Shown: piece by piece, positions 37,322-49,300 of the stretch
Layout of the letters: every line of letters begins with the position of its first letter
Position numbering within the stretch: the stretch's first letter is position 1
DNA from: Dillenia suffruticosa
Taxonomy: Eukaryota > Streptophyta > Magnoliopsida > Dilleniales > Dilleniaceae
Direction of reading: 5' to 3'
DNA length: 64,000 nt
Assembly: GCA_033439265.1 (NCBI GenBank)
Contig: JAVTVX010000010.1
Location: forward strand, 2,418,001-2,482,000
Notes under the pieces: model-generated
The model's database searches: none
Told to the model about the DNA's origin: nothing
Seen by the model: the letters and a program-made list of their open reading frames with translations, nothing else
Program-made: the position numbers and the translations under genes

Positions 37322-38832
37322 ATCATAGATATCGGCTGAAATTTTACTCTTTATGAATATGATATTTAAAATATTAGGTAACTCTCATTTTTCATAAAAA
37401 GTCTTTTTGTCTATAAAGGTGGTATCGGTCACCATATATGGCTTGTTTTTCTGTATAGTATAGTCAATATGGATGCAGTTCAAATGGAGAAGTACTATTG
37501 CCCTCTATTTCTTATAATTCTCTTCATTCAAATAGGAAAAATCAGATTTTAAATTTATAGTTTGAAATATTACAAAATAAATAAATATGTTTACTAACTA
37601 TATGTGAGACACTTAATATATGTCTACCAATACAAAAATATGAAAATAAATCTATGATATAAAAATTGACTGTATGCTATAATTCTATTAAATTTATTTG
37701 ACTATATGATAAAATTTATTAAAAATAGCTCATTCCCTAATGTCTATGGGTTAATTAAGAAACTACCAATAACTAATTTTTCTTATATCGCTTTATTATT
37801 TTCTATTTAGTCCTATAAGACAACTTTTCTAGTATACTAGGTAGGTTCCCGGATATATGCTGAGTTATATGAGACCACTTAAAAACCGGTCAGTTTTAAA
37901 CTTATCTACATTTTTTTGACAGAATCAGTCTAAATATACACTACATCAACTATACTTATAGTATTACATAGAAAAGTGATTTCAACTAAATAAACTATTA
38001 TTGAAAATAACTATTTTAATATCTTATCTTCAATTTTATTATTTTCATTCAACAAAAATTCCTGTGAGATAAAATTTATTACATAAAAATAATTTTTATG
38101 ATAAATTTATCAATTTTCTAATGTGATCATGTCTTTATATATAATTTTCTATTTAATTGTGGCTGTTGTATCTAAATCCTAATTAATTTTAAAAAATTAT
38201 ATTGATCACAATAATAATAATTAATTAATTTTGTCATGCTAAAGTGTATAAAATTTTAATAAAAACATAATTAAATTAATACATTTTATTAATTTTGTAT
38301 CTTCCCTTATGTATAAAATATGCCCAAAATTAATTTTCTACACAATTTTCTAAAATTTGGGTTTAGAAAATACTTTGAAATTTTTGAGGATTTTTTGAAA
38401 ATTTTTCAAAATTTTCAGCCCAAAACCATATTTCTTTAAAAAATATATACCAAAATGCATTCAATGAGAAAATATTAATAGTTCAATCACAAGATATTCA
38501 AAATACAATCCGTATGGTAAATGTTTGATCATTTAATCACAACTCATAGGATTTCAATTTTTCATATGTGTAAGATATCTTAACATATTGAATGTTCGAA
38601 CCCACCCGAAAGATCTCCGGCGACCGGAGCTTCATCGGAAAATACATAAATATTCCAAAATTATTTTTAAAAACATGATTTCGATCGTAATGATATAAGG
38701 ATTTCAATTTTGGGCCCAATTTTTAAAAAAAAAAATTAAGATTTTTTTGGACAAAATATTCAAAAATATGAAAATTCTAATTTTTGAAAATTTTTCAAAT
38801 TCATCGGAATCTTGAAGGCAAAGGATAAAATA

Positions 38833-38844
38833 GCTCTGATACCA
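38833..38844 (-). other. tRNA-Met primer-binding site of the copia-like element
   Basis: On the minus strand TGGTATCAGAGC follows the 5' LTR by about two bases. This fixes the orientation of the element. Confidence 0.85.
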
Positions 38845-38846
38845 AA

Positions 38847-39362
38847 CATAATATTATATTGCATACCAAATACAATAATAATTGAACATAAATAAAAATA
38901 ACTCGAAAAAGATGATCAAATATATCTCCTCCCATTTGCGATTCCGATAAGTTTCGATAATTGTAATAGTACTAAAATGATCATTGAAACGTATATAAAC
39001 CTTCTAAACCCTCAATTCACTCAACAAATGGTGTAAAATTTAGAAATTTGAATTTAGAGACTCAATGCATTAAGAGGGGTTTATATAGACTCTCAACTAT
39101 CAAACAGTCATTAAAATCTTATAATTATCATCATAAATTATTACTGAACGTTATGAGAATTCAATTAAATATTCAAAATGAAAAAACAAGATTAATTGTG
39201 TACAGATTTGAATGTGTACCAAAATTGGACCAAATGCATCCAAATTTAAATCTCTTTCATTATTTATCATATTTAATTTTTTTCGATTATATTTTTCTCA
39301 TTAAATTCTTTTTGAATGCATTAATTTATGGGATTTTAATTTTTTTTTAAAAATTCCTAACA
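38847..39362 (-). repeat. 5' LTR of the copia-like element
   Basis: About 516 bases. Numerous substitutions and small indels against 35675-36160 indicate an old insertion. Confidence 0.88.
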
Positions 39363-39687
39363 GAATCAGCTTACTCTTGGAAATACCCTTCAATGGTCAA
39401 GATGGCTGAGCTTACTGGTCATACATCCAGAGTTCCTTTCATGGCACGGGTCAGAATTTCACTCATAGTTCTAATTTTTTGTTGACAAACCAAATCAAAG
39501 TTGGCTCATCTTTCTAATTTATATTGAATGTAGCCTTTATTTCAGAGCCAAAATGGATCTGCAGTTGATACCGCTGCTGCAGATGAAACTCTTAAGGTTT
39601 TGGAATGTTTTTGGGATTGGGACTGCCAAATTGGCTAAACCTGCACCAAACCCGGAGCCATTTGCAAACTGCAGTCGTATCCGTTGA

Positions 39688-40489
39688 TTGCGGTAGACTC
39701 TAATTTTGGTCAGAGGGAGATGGGCAGGGTGCAATCTTGATTTACTTGCAAACAAAACCAAGTATAGGTTATTTGGGTTGACACTTTATTAATCTGTACG
39801 TTTTGATCAGGGCTATGCTTGGCGTGACTTTGGGCCCTACCCAACATGTTCTTGTTTAATTACCCTTTCAGATGAATGGTAAAGCATTACTCATTTTAAA
39901 GTGTCCCACAATGATTTAATATCTTTCCAGAAAATGAAGCAAATAACATTAGTTGAAAAATCATAGGCAAGAATTTGGAACAGTTGTACATACCGAAAAC
40001 TAAAAGGTGTTGCTCCCTACTACTAACATTCCCAGTTTTTGTGACAGTAGCTCCTAGATGTGGTCTTTGTTGATGGATATTCAGAGAGAATGATCGGCTG
40101 CATGAGCAACCAACCAGACTCTGAGTTACATGTGCTTTACAGGCTGCACTTAATCCTTCTTTCTAACAATCCCATTTTCTTTTGATCTGGAAGATGGGTG
40201 TTGCCTTGGGTTCAAAATGCAAGGTTTTCGGTTCACAGTGCATGGTTTTGGGTATGTCTCCAGATAGGCCCCCATCAGTCAGGCTGGTTAGTGAGCGGTC
40301 CTTTTGGGCGGGTAGGAGGTCAGACTTCAAAGGCTGGAATCTCCCGCAAAGCAAAGCAGTATTCTTCGCCCCCAGCGGACAAGCAAACGATTCAATTGTC
40401 CATGCTGCGATCTATGCCATTGCAAGGTTGGTGCCTTGTGTTGTGTTTTGTACACGATATGGAAACGTTTTGGTGTTCTTGCTACACGT
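39688..40489. other. CDC20 pseudogene 3' flank and unique sequence
   Basis: Probably former CDC20 3'UTR followed by sequence of unknown kind. The ORF at 40182-40595 (+) is fairly long but matches no family I know, and its right part enters the duplicated block. The stretch 40415-40490 has a diverged copy at 45240-45335. Confidence 0.45.
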
Positions 40490-42377
40490 GAGGAGAACCC
40501 CACGGACACGGGAAAGATTTTCTGCAATTTGGCAGTTCCAATGCAGAATCAAGTTCATGTTTTCAGCTTTTCGCAAGGGTGAAGAGGATGTCTGATGTTG
40601 CAACAATCAAAAAAGCTTTTTACCATTTAGGGTAGTTGGGATATTTTTAATAATTATTTTGTTTGGGTTTGATTGCTTCCATTAGTTTAGAATTCCAGTC
40701 CTCTCCCTGTTCTCATCTCTCCTCTCCATCCTCTCTCTGGCTGCCTCTCTCTCTCTATCCTCTCTCCATTCTGCTCTATTCTCTGTCTACATTAATGTCT
40801 CTAAACTCGAAGCAGGTATCCTAGATAGAAGAGGGAATTCGAAGCTTTTGCAACTGCAAAATCTTCCAAAATCTCATTTGCCTATCCCAACCTATTCTGG
40901 TCCTATAGGCTTGATATTTGTATCTCATATTCCACGTTCATACAATAAACAAACTAAATTTTAATTTCAAATTTTAAAATTAATCTTTTTTACCGATATA
41001 AGAGAGAGAAAAAAATTAAAAAAATTAAAAAAATAAAAATAAACTATTTATAAAAACTTAATAATAACAACAACAATACATTAATTTAGTGATTTCCTAT
41101 ACCACTCCTCAACTAAATCCTTAGTACTTATATTTTTACAAAATTCATATTTTTAACAACGCAACTATATATTTCATTAAATCTCATACATTTAAGATAT
41201 GGATCCTCCTAACTATTACATCTTTAATTTTTCGTTGTAAATATCCAAACCACTTTCAAACAATATTTTTTCATCTTATCTACAGTTGAATTTTTTCATC
41301 TAACTAGTATGTATCTCTTTATTTCTAATTATCTTTTCTAATTTTACTTACATCCATCTGTATATCTTTATTTTAATTGCGGCTATTTTACGTTCTTATT
41401 GTTATTTAATGGTCAAACACTCGATTCATATAATAATATCATTCTTATTGCGATTCTATAAAATATCACAGTCAAATGCAATGATATCGTATGATCACAA
41501 ATAACTTTAAATACACTTCTCCATTTCATTTGACCTGCTTAGATCCTATAATTCAAACTCTATCTATGTTGTCATCACTTAAACTTACTCATCCCTATCT
41601 GACACCTATTGGCAAAAATTATATGATTAAACTTACATGTTCCAGTTTTATCACCTATTGGCAAGGTTGAACATAGGATATAGCCATTGTTGTGTTCTCC
41701 ATGGGACAACCAATTCTTTCCACAATAAGATTTTGTACTTATCCCTTTAGACCTTGGCTGGGGGTGCCTTTCAAGGTTATTCTTCCTTGCGCAATGGCTT
41801 AATCGCTATTTCAAATTAATCTTTTCCGCAGCTTATACTCCATGGATTCTTCTTCAATAAAATTCTCTTCTTTCTCTAGAATATTTTCCAGAATCAGGAT
41901 TTTTCTCTAGAACATTTGACATGCATAGCTCCTTCAAAAATCTATAAAGATGAAAAAGGAAGAGGGGTGAATACAACATATTCAAATCAAGAAAATGAAG
42001 TAAAGGTCGCAGGTGAATTTTGAGAAAAATCAAGCAAGCATGTACTGGACAATCGACAAAGGCAAAGTACCATAAACCTAATTAACATATGCACCACAAT
42101 GTCCATGTTCAAAATACCTCTAAGATTGTATCATCTACTCTGTTACCATAATTTCCCAATTATGCTGCCGACATTGCAGCAGGCGCAGGTAGTGAATGTT
42201 GAATATTGCTCAAATCTTTTACTGAATCTACCATAACAAGGGTGACTAGATGTTTTACTTTAGCACATGAAAACCATGCCATCCCCCACATCCTGGTCTG
42301 TCAACATGCGTGCTTCTTGCTGAGCATTGAAATAAGCATTTTTTATGAGGGTGCAACCAGTGTCTGCATCTTATCTT

Positions 42378-42411
<34 letters not shown>

Positions 42412-43518
42412 AGGCACTTTCCACAAAATTCAACGTAACAAAAAGCTAATAAGCCTAAGCCATAACATGATCATAGGCCTTTAGCCACAAGAAGGGAGAC
42501 TTTGAACCCTAACCCTCTGGAAGATCAAAAGTTCAAATCTCCTTTCAACCTCCATACCTATCTGCCATCCGAGAGAGAGAGAGAGACAGAAAGAGAGAGA
42601 TGAATCTCAACAGTTGTGATTAAGTGCTGCAACTTAGAAATTCCAAAAATTTTCAGCCAAATAATATATAATTTTTACAATGAATTTTTTTTTTCTTTTG
42701 AAAAAAGAATTACCGTAACACCAGAGCCATAGACTGATGGGATGCAGGGGGATGATTGTGGATTAGCAACAACAGAAATGGGAAGGCTGAGTTCATGGAT
42801 CGGTGGTGACAGCCCTTTGCCTGGTCACGAATTGTTACGGTGGGGAGCAAAATGTTTAATTTTTTCATCGCACTGAAACAACTCACTCTAGATAAATCAG
42901 AGTTGGTTCATTGAATCAAAAGAGGGGAGATACAGGGGAGTCATGGTAGCCATAAAAGCCATGATAACACTGTAATGGCCACACAAGATTAACACCGCGT
43001 AACGCAGCTGCAACAATCCATGATCAAAATAACTATTAAATGACGCTCATTACACCTAGTACCTTTACATGCATTTACAGCCATAACCATATCCGCAACC
43101 ATGGTCACAACCGCAGGCACAACCGCAATTTATGTACATTGATTGGTTAAACGAAAATGTCTAGGCTCTGCTGTTCCTCATACGCACACTCATGTTAAAT
43201 GGCATGATGAGGAAACTTTGTGAGGTTCTGTATTTTTAATTTTCAGAATTTCAGAGTGGCAAAAGAGTAATGGCAATGGCTCGTCCTCAATTTGAGAATA
43301 TCAGTACCATAGAAAGCTTACACGAGGTAAGTCTTTCTCTACTATGACATAATAAAAGTATTGAAGGTCAATCATCTGATTAAACCAACTACTGGAAAGC
43401 AAAGAAAATGGATTCCACCTTACAAACTGCAACTATTTCTCCATTTTCGGCATGACAAATGTAGTAAAGGTCAACTAAAGAAAAGGTGAGAAAGTCACAT
43501 AGACCTAAACCACAGGTT
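40490..43518 (+). repeat. segmental duplication, copy A (truncated)
   Basis: Aligns in direct orientation with 48535-52058 at high identity with small indels. Copy A lacks about 490 bases present in the other copy (49962-50450), which removes all but the first 25 or so bases of an ERGIC3-like exon (remnant at about 41917-41941). Its right end falls at the splice acceptor ..CACAG|GTT (43511-43518), inside the sulfotransferase stop-codon region. Confidence 0.9.
41030..41640 (-). mobile_element. RTE-type LINE 3' fragment in copy A
   Basis: Sequence after AATAATAACAACAACAATAC (41061-41080) resembles the 3' end of an RTE ORF2 read on the minus strand. It parallels both the 772-1500 region of the first LINE and 49100-49690. 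It is 5'-truncated, and present in both copies, so it is older than the duplication. Confidence 0.6.
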
Positions 43519-44523
43519 TAAGTTCAAACCAGAACCTCCCAACTTCTCTTCCACCACTGTCTTCAAACGATCTGCCATTGGTGGGGTTAAATAGTTCATC
43601 CAATCTCCAATTTCACCTTTCCTAAGGAAACTTGCAGCATCAAAACGTTGCAGTATCTTATTCCCACTTTTGTTTGGCTGCAATTCTCTCATGTTCTCAA
43701 AACTACAGAACTTCGATATTTCCTCTATGACCCCTTCCTTCTCTTCATTTTCACTAAAAGGGAGCCCCAAGAAATCAGCCAGTCTCTTCATCTGCAGTTT
43801 GTTGTCCATCTTCATATCCTCGTACGTAAAAAATAACACCTTGTTTGGATTCTTCAAGCTCTCCTTCCAAAAACCAAGGAAATGGTCCCAAAAAGGCCCA
43901 TAAGTGGAAGCGCCGGTACAAAACTTGTCAAAACAATACTCTAGAGGTAATGGCTCCAAATGTTTTGGTCTTGCTCTCGTGTGGTAGTGCCAAAGAGAAA
44001 TAAAACAGTCAAATGGATTTCGACAAAGATAGACAATTCGACAAGTCGTTGATTTGATTGATTCTGGCAAAGAGGGATAAGGAACATGTGTAGTGAAAAC
44101 TCTTGGTGGTGGAATGCCTGATAGATCAGGATTTTGGCCATTTACGTAAATGTCGAATTCAAGAAAAGGTACAAGGTCATGAACATGGGTAGTGTGAAGG
44201 GGAGTATTATCAAGAGAAAAAATTTTACGATTTACTATAGAGTGTACGAGTGTTTTTAACCAAATGGTGCCTGATTTTGGAAATGTTGCCAGAAATATAT
44301 CAGTGTCTTTTGCTCGAAAGTTTTGCTGGAAGGAGATGAGTCCAGTTAAAACATAAGTTGAAACCCAAAAATCTCTATAAAAATAAAGGTAACCATTGTG
44401 CCATCCCCTTTCTCTAGGAAGTGACTTGACCAATTTCTTCAATTCCTGGCTTTGAACATCGAGTTCATCATCTTCCTCTTCTGTGTTTGAAATTTGTAAA
44501 GCGAGGGACTTGGTGTTATTCAT
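43495..44523 (-). CDS. cytosolic sulfotransferase (PAPS-dependent), 342 aa
   Basis: Soluble plant sulfotransferases move the sulfonate of PAPS onto hydroxyl groups of small molecules such as flavonols, brassinosteroids, jasmonates or desulfoglucosinolates; the substrate cannot be read from sequence. A single intronless frame carries the 5'-phosphosulfate loop FPKSGTIWLK (81-90), the catalytic His in TTHVPYP (His146), the 3'-phosphate motif RIVYLCRNPFDCFIS (162-176) and RKGEIGDWMN (301-310), all at family-typical spacing. Length is normal. The start follows the Glu/Asp-rich N-terminus usual for this family. The last seven residues (336-342) and the stop lie inside duplicated sequence whose parent is an intron/acceptor of another transcription unit. 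No inactivating lesion is seen. Confidence 0.93.
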   Translation of the reverse strand: MNNTKSLALQISNTEEEDDELDVQSQELKKLVKSLPRERGWHNGYLYFYRDFWVSTYVLTGLISFQQNFRAKDTDIFLATFPKSGTIWLKTLVHSIVNRKIFSLDNTPLHTTHVHDLVPFLEFDIYVNGQNPDLSGIPPPRVFTTHVPYPSLPESIKSTTCRIVYLCRNPFDCFISLWHYHTRARPKHLEPLPLEYCFDKFCTGASTYGPFWDHFLGFWKESLKNPNKVLFFTYEDMKMDNKLQMKRLADFLGLPFSENEEKEGVIEEISKFCSFENMRELQPNKSGNKILQRFDAASFLRKGEIGDWMNYLTPPMADRLKTVVEEKLGGSGLNLNLWFRSM

Positions 44524-44548
44524 AGAGTTGGCTTATTAATGGATGATA

Positions 44549-44676
44549 GTGATATGATCCTTGCTGCATGTATATAGATGCGGGAAATAGAAAAACACCC
44601 TCAACTTTCGGAGTGATATGATCCTTGCTGCATGTATATAGATGCGGGAAATAGAAAAACGCCCTCAACTTTCGGC
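44549..44676. repeat. 64 bp tandem duplication upstream of the sulfotransferase
   Basis: Units 44549-44612 and 44613-44676 are nearly identical (about two differences). They begin 26 bases upstream of the sulfotransferase ATG and so duplicate its 5'UTR or proximal promoter. Each unit contains TGCATGTATATAGATG, with a TATA-like core. Confidence 0.9.
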
Positions 44677-46383
44677 AACCTCATAGCTTTTTTTTTTAGT
44701 CCCAAAGGGACAGCCTAATAATGATTACAATCCTCCCCGAGCTGATAATCTCAAATTCATGTCTGTGTAACAAAAAAAAAAACCTCATAGCTTTTGGTTT
44801 TTGCTACAGACTGCATCTTCCCATGTGACTGCTATTTGAATTAAGGCCCAGAAATAATAATTGTATCTTACCATGTGATCCATCCATGACAAAACAAAGG
44901 ACAGAGGTAAAATAATGGGGGAAAAAAGCAAAAGGTCTCTGTCCTGGGCAGCTATTTTGAATTAAATAAGTGCATTATTTAATTTGACCATTTTCACAGC
45001 AAACACCGTACCGCATTGGTAGGATCTCTGCTCCTTTTTTGCTAGCACCTTCAGTTAGAAAGTCTAGCCGCCCCATTATTTAGTTTCTCCATTTTCACCC
45101 AACATTTGGCTGAAAATTGCTTGGGATCAGAATCTCTACATTATTTTATCTGATATTGGCAACATCACTTTTTTCTTTTGTTTTTTCTTTTTTTGGTCCT
45201 AATGACTCAGATTTCCCAAAAATTAAACAAATACTATTCTGATTAGCTATTGCAAGGTTGGTGCCTTGTGTTTTATACCCAATGACACTTGAACATTTTG
45301 GTGTTATTGTTACCTGTGAGAATTTTGGGTTCATGGGATAGATACACTCCGGAGGTAAATAAATGCCTAGTGATGCTAGTCACTTCTTGTGACCAACCAC
45401 GGAAATGCTGTTTGTAACTTTCTGTTGCCTGATTTGGCATGGTATCCATAGTGAAGCTCTCTTCCCCCACCCTCACTCTCTGTTTTATTAAAATATATGA
45501 TAACATAATTCTTCTATAGCTAATTTAATCTAAGAACCAAAGATAAGTTTTGATGTTAATAGAAGTTGAATTGAAGATGACTTATTGGATATGAAAAAGT
45601 AGGGAAAAAAAATATAAATAAAAGGATTATGTGTATTACTTTAAATATATAATTTGTTAAAAAGAAAAAAGAAACCATGAAAACAAAGAAACATTTAAAT
45701 TTGTTTTTTTTAATACAAATCGATCTCCTGGGTCCACAAAAATAAAATAAATAATGATTAGGGAAATTAAGTGATGAGTGCCACTTATTAATCAGATCAT
45801 CGGAGGAGAATTATATCACAAAATTGATGTTTGATTTGCAACCTTTCTCAAAATTTATTTTGTCAGCTTCGGGGAAACATAGGTTAAGCCAAAAAAAAAA
45901 ATAAAAAGATAAACCCGAATTTTAATGATGACTGATCTCTCCTATAGAATTGTTTCTAATCCAAGGTCGGTAGTCACTACAAGCTGAGAGATTTGATCAT
46001 AGTGTCTCTCTCCTGTCTTCTTGCTTTAATGGATAAAGTAATGGAAAGTTTTAATATGCGGAAATCAGACACCGGCTTGAATGCATTTCATTTCAATTTC
46101 TGTCGGATAACCTCTCAAAGCTTGTTGCATTAAATTTTTCACCTGATTAAATGAAAATTAAGTGAAAATGTACAAAATTTTATCACAAGAAAAACTGTGG
46201 ACATATGGCAGCCAACTAGAAACTTAAAAAAATATATCCGACAGGAATGTTGTCTATAAATTTGCCACCGGACCTTTTAACTTTCTTCACTCTCATGCAA
46301 ACTTCTGGTCTCCATATTACTGCAAGGTCCACCAGACTACTAGAAAATGCTCATCAGAATTGGCAATCAGTCTCCCCACCCAT
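44677..46383. other. intergenic, sulfotransferase promoter side to ERGIC3-like 3' end
   Basis: No further gene is seen. At 45240-45335 there is a diverged copy of 40415-40490 (both with TTGCAAGGTTGGTGCCTTGT). The ERGIC3-like 3'UTR should occupy the right end. Confidence 0.5.
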
Positions 46384-49300
46384 TCATCGGTACATGCTTG
46401 GAGATTGTGCTTTTTTCAGTGCCTCCACAAGTCTATACATCCAACGATCAAGCATTCCTGTAGGAAACAAGATAAGCATGGAATATGAAAACAAGATGAA
46501 CTTTGATAATGTAATAGCATCTACTAGAAACGTGGCCAAAAACAAGATGAAACTGAAGAATGTGTGTCCTTAAGATGAACAGGCAATGCCCCCTCTAATC
46601 CTCTCAAAAGTTTGTTGTTAAAATAGATGTTAGCAAACACCTTACATTGAGATAGTTATTTTGGTGAAAGATTGCAACTCTTCACATGCATTTATACTGC
46701 CTCTAAACAAGTATAAAAGACAATCGGTCAACAACTGGATTGTGATGAAAGAGGTCAAGCACTTTACCTGTTAAAGCAAATGTACCACCTAAAACAGCAC
46801 AGAGCCTGGTGATAAAATGCATGAAACTCCGGCTCTCTTCTCTGATTGTGACAGTAATAGGTGACAGATCATACAAGAAATATACAGCTGCATCAAGAAA
46901 CCAAAGCCTTTTGTCAAAGGCCAAACGAGAAAACCAACATACTGTATAAGTGTATATGCATGTGGTTAAGCATTTATAATAATATTTGAATAAATGCAGA
47001 TTTAATCCTTAATCAGACCTGGCCACATCCTGTCAAACTCATTCGTAGGTGAGAAGTACTCCGTGACAGAAAACTGGTTTGTAGGTAAAACCTCTTTTGA
47101 GATATATCGATACTCCGTTGGAACAATCTACATTGATATAGGCAGATAAGTCACATATGGCACAGGCAAGAAGAAGATCAACTAAAAGAAGAGCACGAAA
47201 ATAGTTCTCATGGATGGTAACTTACATGTGCAAAATTTCACCTGATTGAGCTCTTAAGTTACCCTTTCACTTTTCTAATGCTAAGTTTGTGATGATTTCA
47301 ATTATTTCCATACACGGATTGGCAGCATTCTTACATGTTTCATGACCATATCTAGCAATCATAATGTTTTAAAAAAAATTACTCAGGCACAATGATGGAC
47401 ATACCTCCTAATCACCCCCCCCACAACCAAAAAGGAACCCTTTAGGCACTATTACATGGACCAGAAAAAAATCATATCTGAAACAATTAAACGCCTTGAA
47501 ATTATGGTAAAAAAAATGATTTCATCCAGATCAAGATGCCAACTGGCTCAAGCCAATTGAATAAACTGTTATCGCAGTTTCTTCTTTTTATTCAGCCTGT
47601 TCAGTCACAAACTTTTCCCATCTTCCTTCTTTTTTGGCCCAAGAAGGAAAGGGAAAAAAACACATTTTTCCTTCTTCCCAACATCGGATGCAGAGCAACA
47701 TGCATCCTCTCAGCATCCAGTCCAGAATAATATATCAGTAATTTCAACAAGATACTAGCCCCCTTCAGAAATATAACTCCTTTTTTTCCCACTGAAGGTC
47801 ATATTATTAGAAACAGACCGTTGACCTCCTACTCATTCAGGTGCTATCATAATGAAACATCACATGGCCCATTAGATCATACTGCACTTCCCATCTAAGT
47901 AAAGTCAGCATATGCGTAAGGAAAAGAAAGAAAAAGCACTCAGTCACCAAGAGCAGGCCACTCAAGAAAAGTCAAATCATCTCAATGAGATTGAATCAAC
48001 AAAACTTCTGATAAAAAAATGACGATAGATAAATTATTTCAACACTGAACTGATTTTTGTTTGCAAAGCAAGAGCTCGTCTAATGTAAAATATCTTTCCC
48101 TCTCTTTTTTTTTTTTTTTTTGAAGAATTCATGATAATTTCTTTGGGTGGTCATAGTGTTCTTTCAATCTAAGTACCTTCCCCAACAAAAATAATAATAA
48201 CGTATAGACATTACCTTAGCTCCACCAATGACTACAGCTCCCAACCATTGCAGATGGGCAGAATGAGAACTTTTTTTGTTATAAAAAGAAAGATCACATA
48301 GAGTAAAAAAAATAACCAAAAAAAAAAAAAAAAATTCTCTGAGACAAAATTGGAGAATTTACAAAATTAAAAGGATTGCTTTCCTGCTTTCCAATTCCCT
48401 GAGACGCCTGGCAAGTGAACCCAAAGAAAAGCAAAAAAAAAAAAAAAAAGTGATCTTTCCCCATAACAGAAAGAGATCCAAAACTTGCTTTTGAAATCTA
48501 AGCATTCTGCTCCATCCCAATACTCAACGGTGAAGAAAATGAACCCCGCTGACACAAGAAAGATTTTCAGCAATTTGGCAGCTCCAATGCTGAATCAAGT
48601 TCATGTTTTCAGCTTTTCGCAAGGGTGAAGAGGATGTCTGATGTTGCAAAAATCAATAAAGCTTATTAACATTTAGGGTAGTTGGGATATTTCTAATAAT
48701 TATTTTGTTTGGGTTCAATTGCTTCCATTAGTTTAGAATTCCAGTCCTCTCCCTGTTCTCATCTCTCCTCTCCATCTTCTCTCCGGGCTGCCTTTCTCTC
48801 TATCCTCTCTCTATTCTTCTATATTCTCTTTCTACATTAATGTCTCTAAACTGGAAGCAGGTCTCCTAGCTAGAAGAGGGAATTCGAAGTTTTTACAACT
48901 ACAAAATCTTCAAAAATCTCAGTTGCCTATCTCAACCTATCCCGGTCCTATAGGCTTGAGATTTCTATCTCATATTCCACATTCATACAATAACAACAAC
49001 AAACTAAACATTAATCACAAGTTTTGGGATCCGCCATTTTAGACCAACATAGGAGAGAGGAAAAAAATGAAAAAGAAATAAAGAAATAAAAATAAACTAA
49101 CCATAAAAACTTAATAATAATAATAGTGCATTAATTCAATTGGTTCAGATTTTCCTATACCACTCCTCAACTAAATCCTTGGCACTTCTCTCTTTATAAA
49201 TAACTTGCATCCACGTTTCAACGACCTACCCCTGTATTTAGCTAAATCTCCTATATTTAAACTATGAATCCTCCTAACTAGTGCATCTTTAATTCTTTGT

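Larger units (their letters stand above)
35675..39362 (-). mobile_element. Ty1/copia-like LTR retrotransposon, deleted, inserted in CDC20 WD40 region
   Basis: A 3.7 kb element on the minus strand. LTRs are 35675-36160 and 38847-39362; on the plus strand the element begins TGTAATATTATATT and ends TTCCTAACA. A 5-base duplication flanks it (GAATA at 35670-35674, GAATC at 39363-39367). Next to the minus-strand 5' LTR is TGGTATCAGAGC (complement at 38833-38844), the initiator-Met-tRNA primer site usual for copia. A gag fragment is at 36965-37321. There is no recognisable protease, integrase or reverse transcriptase, so it is a non-autonomous or deleted derivative. Confidence 0.92.
27535..39687 (+). 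pseudogene. CDC20: CDC20 (APC/C activator) pseudogene with introns, split by two LTR retrotransposons
   Basis: CDC20 is the WD40 activator of the anaphase-promoting complex. Parts in order: N-terminus ATG 27535 to about 27612 (ends SSKEN); about 34369-34641 with C-box-like DRFIHNR and MDFDYAQY; 34848-35100 ([20 protein letters not shown]); WD40 repeats at about 35218-35670 ([50 protein letters not shown]); 39363-39450 ([14 protein letters not shown]); and 39546-39687 ending in the Ile-Arg tail SRIR. Introns remain, so it is not a processed copy. Lesions: GC instead of GT at the first donor (27613), AA where the first acceptor AG should be (before 34369), TAG replacing the expected Gln codon (34639-34641), a frameshift near 34960, loss of reading around 35100-35215, a stop after FIWD, and a one-base insertion near 39594. 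A gypsy-like element (27790-34022) and a copia-like element (35675-39362) are inserted in it. Confidence 0.93.

Noticed and set aside
40182-40595. 137-codon plus-strand ORF left of the duplicated block
   Set aside because: No recognisable domain, overlaps several other ORFs of similar length on both strands, and its right part reads into repeated DNA without keeping a frame in copy B.
40490-43518. Helitron capture of gene fragments
   Set aside because: The block does carry exon pieces, but no TC start, CTRR end or terminal hairpin was seen and the two copies lie close together in direct orientation, which fits a local segmental duplication better.
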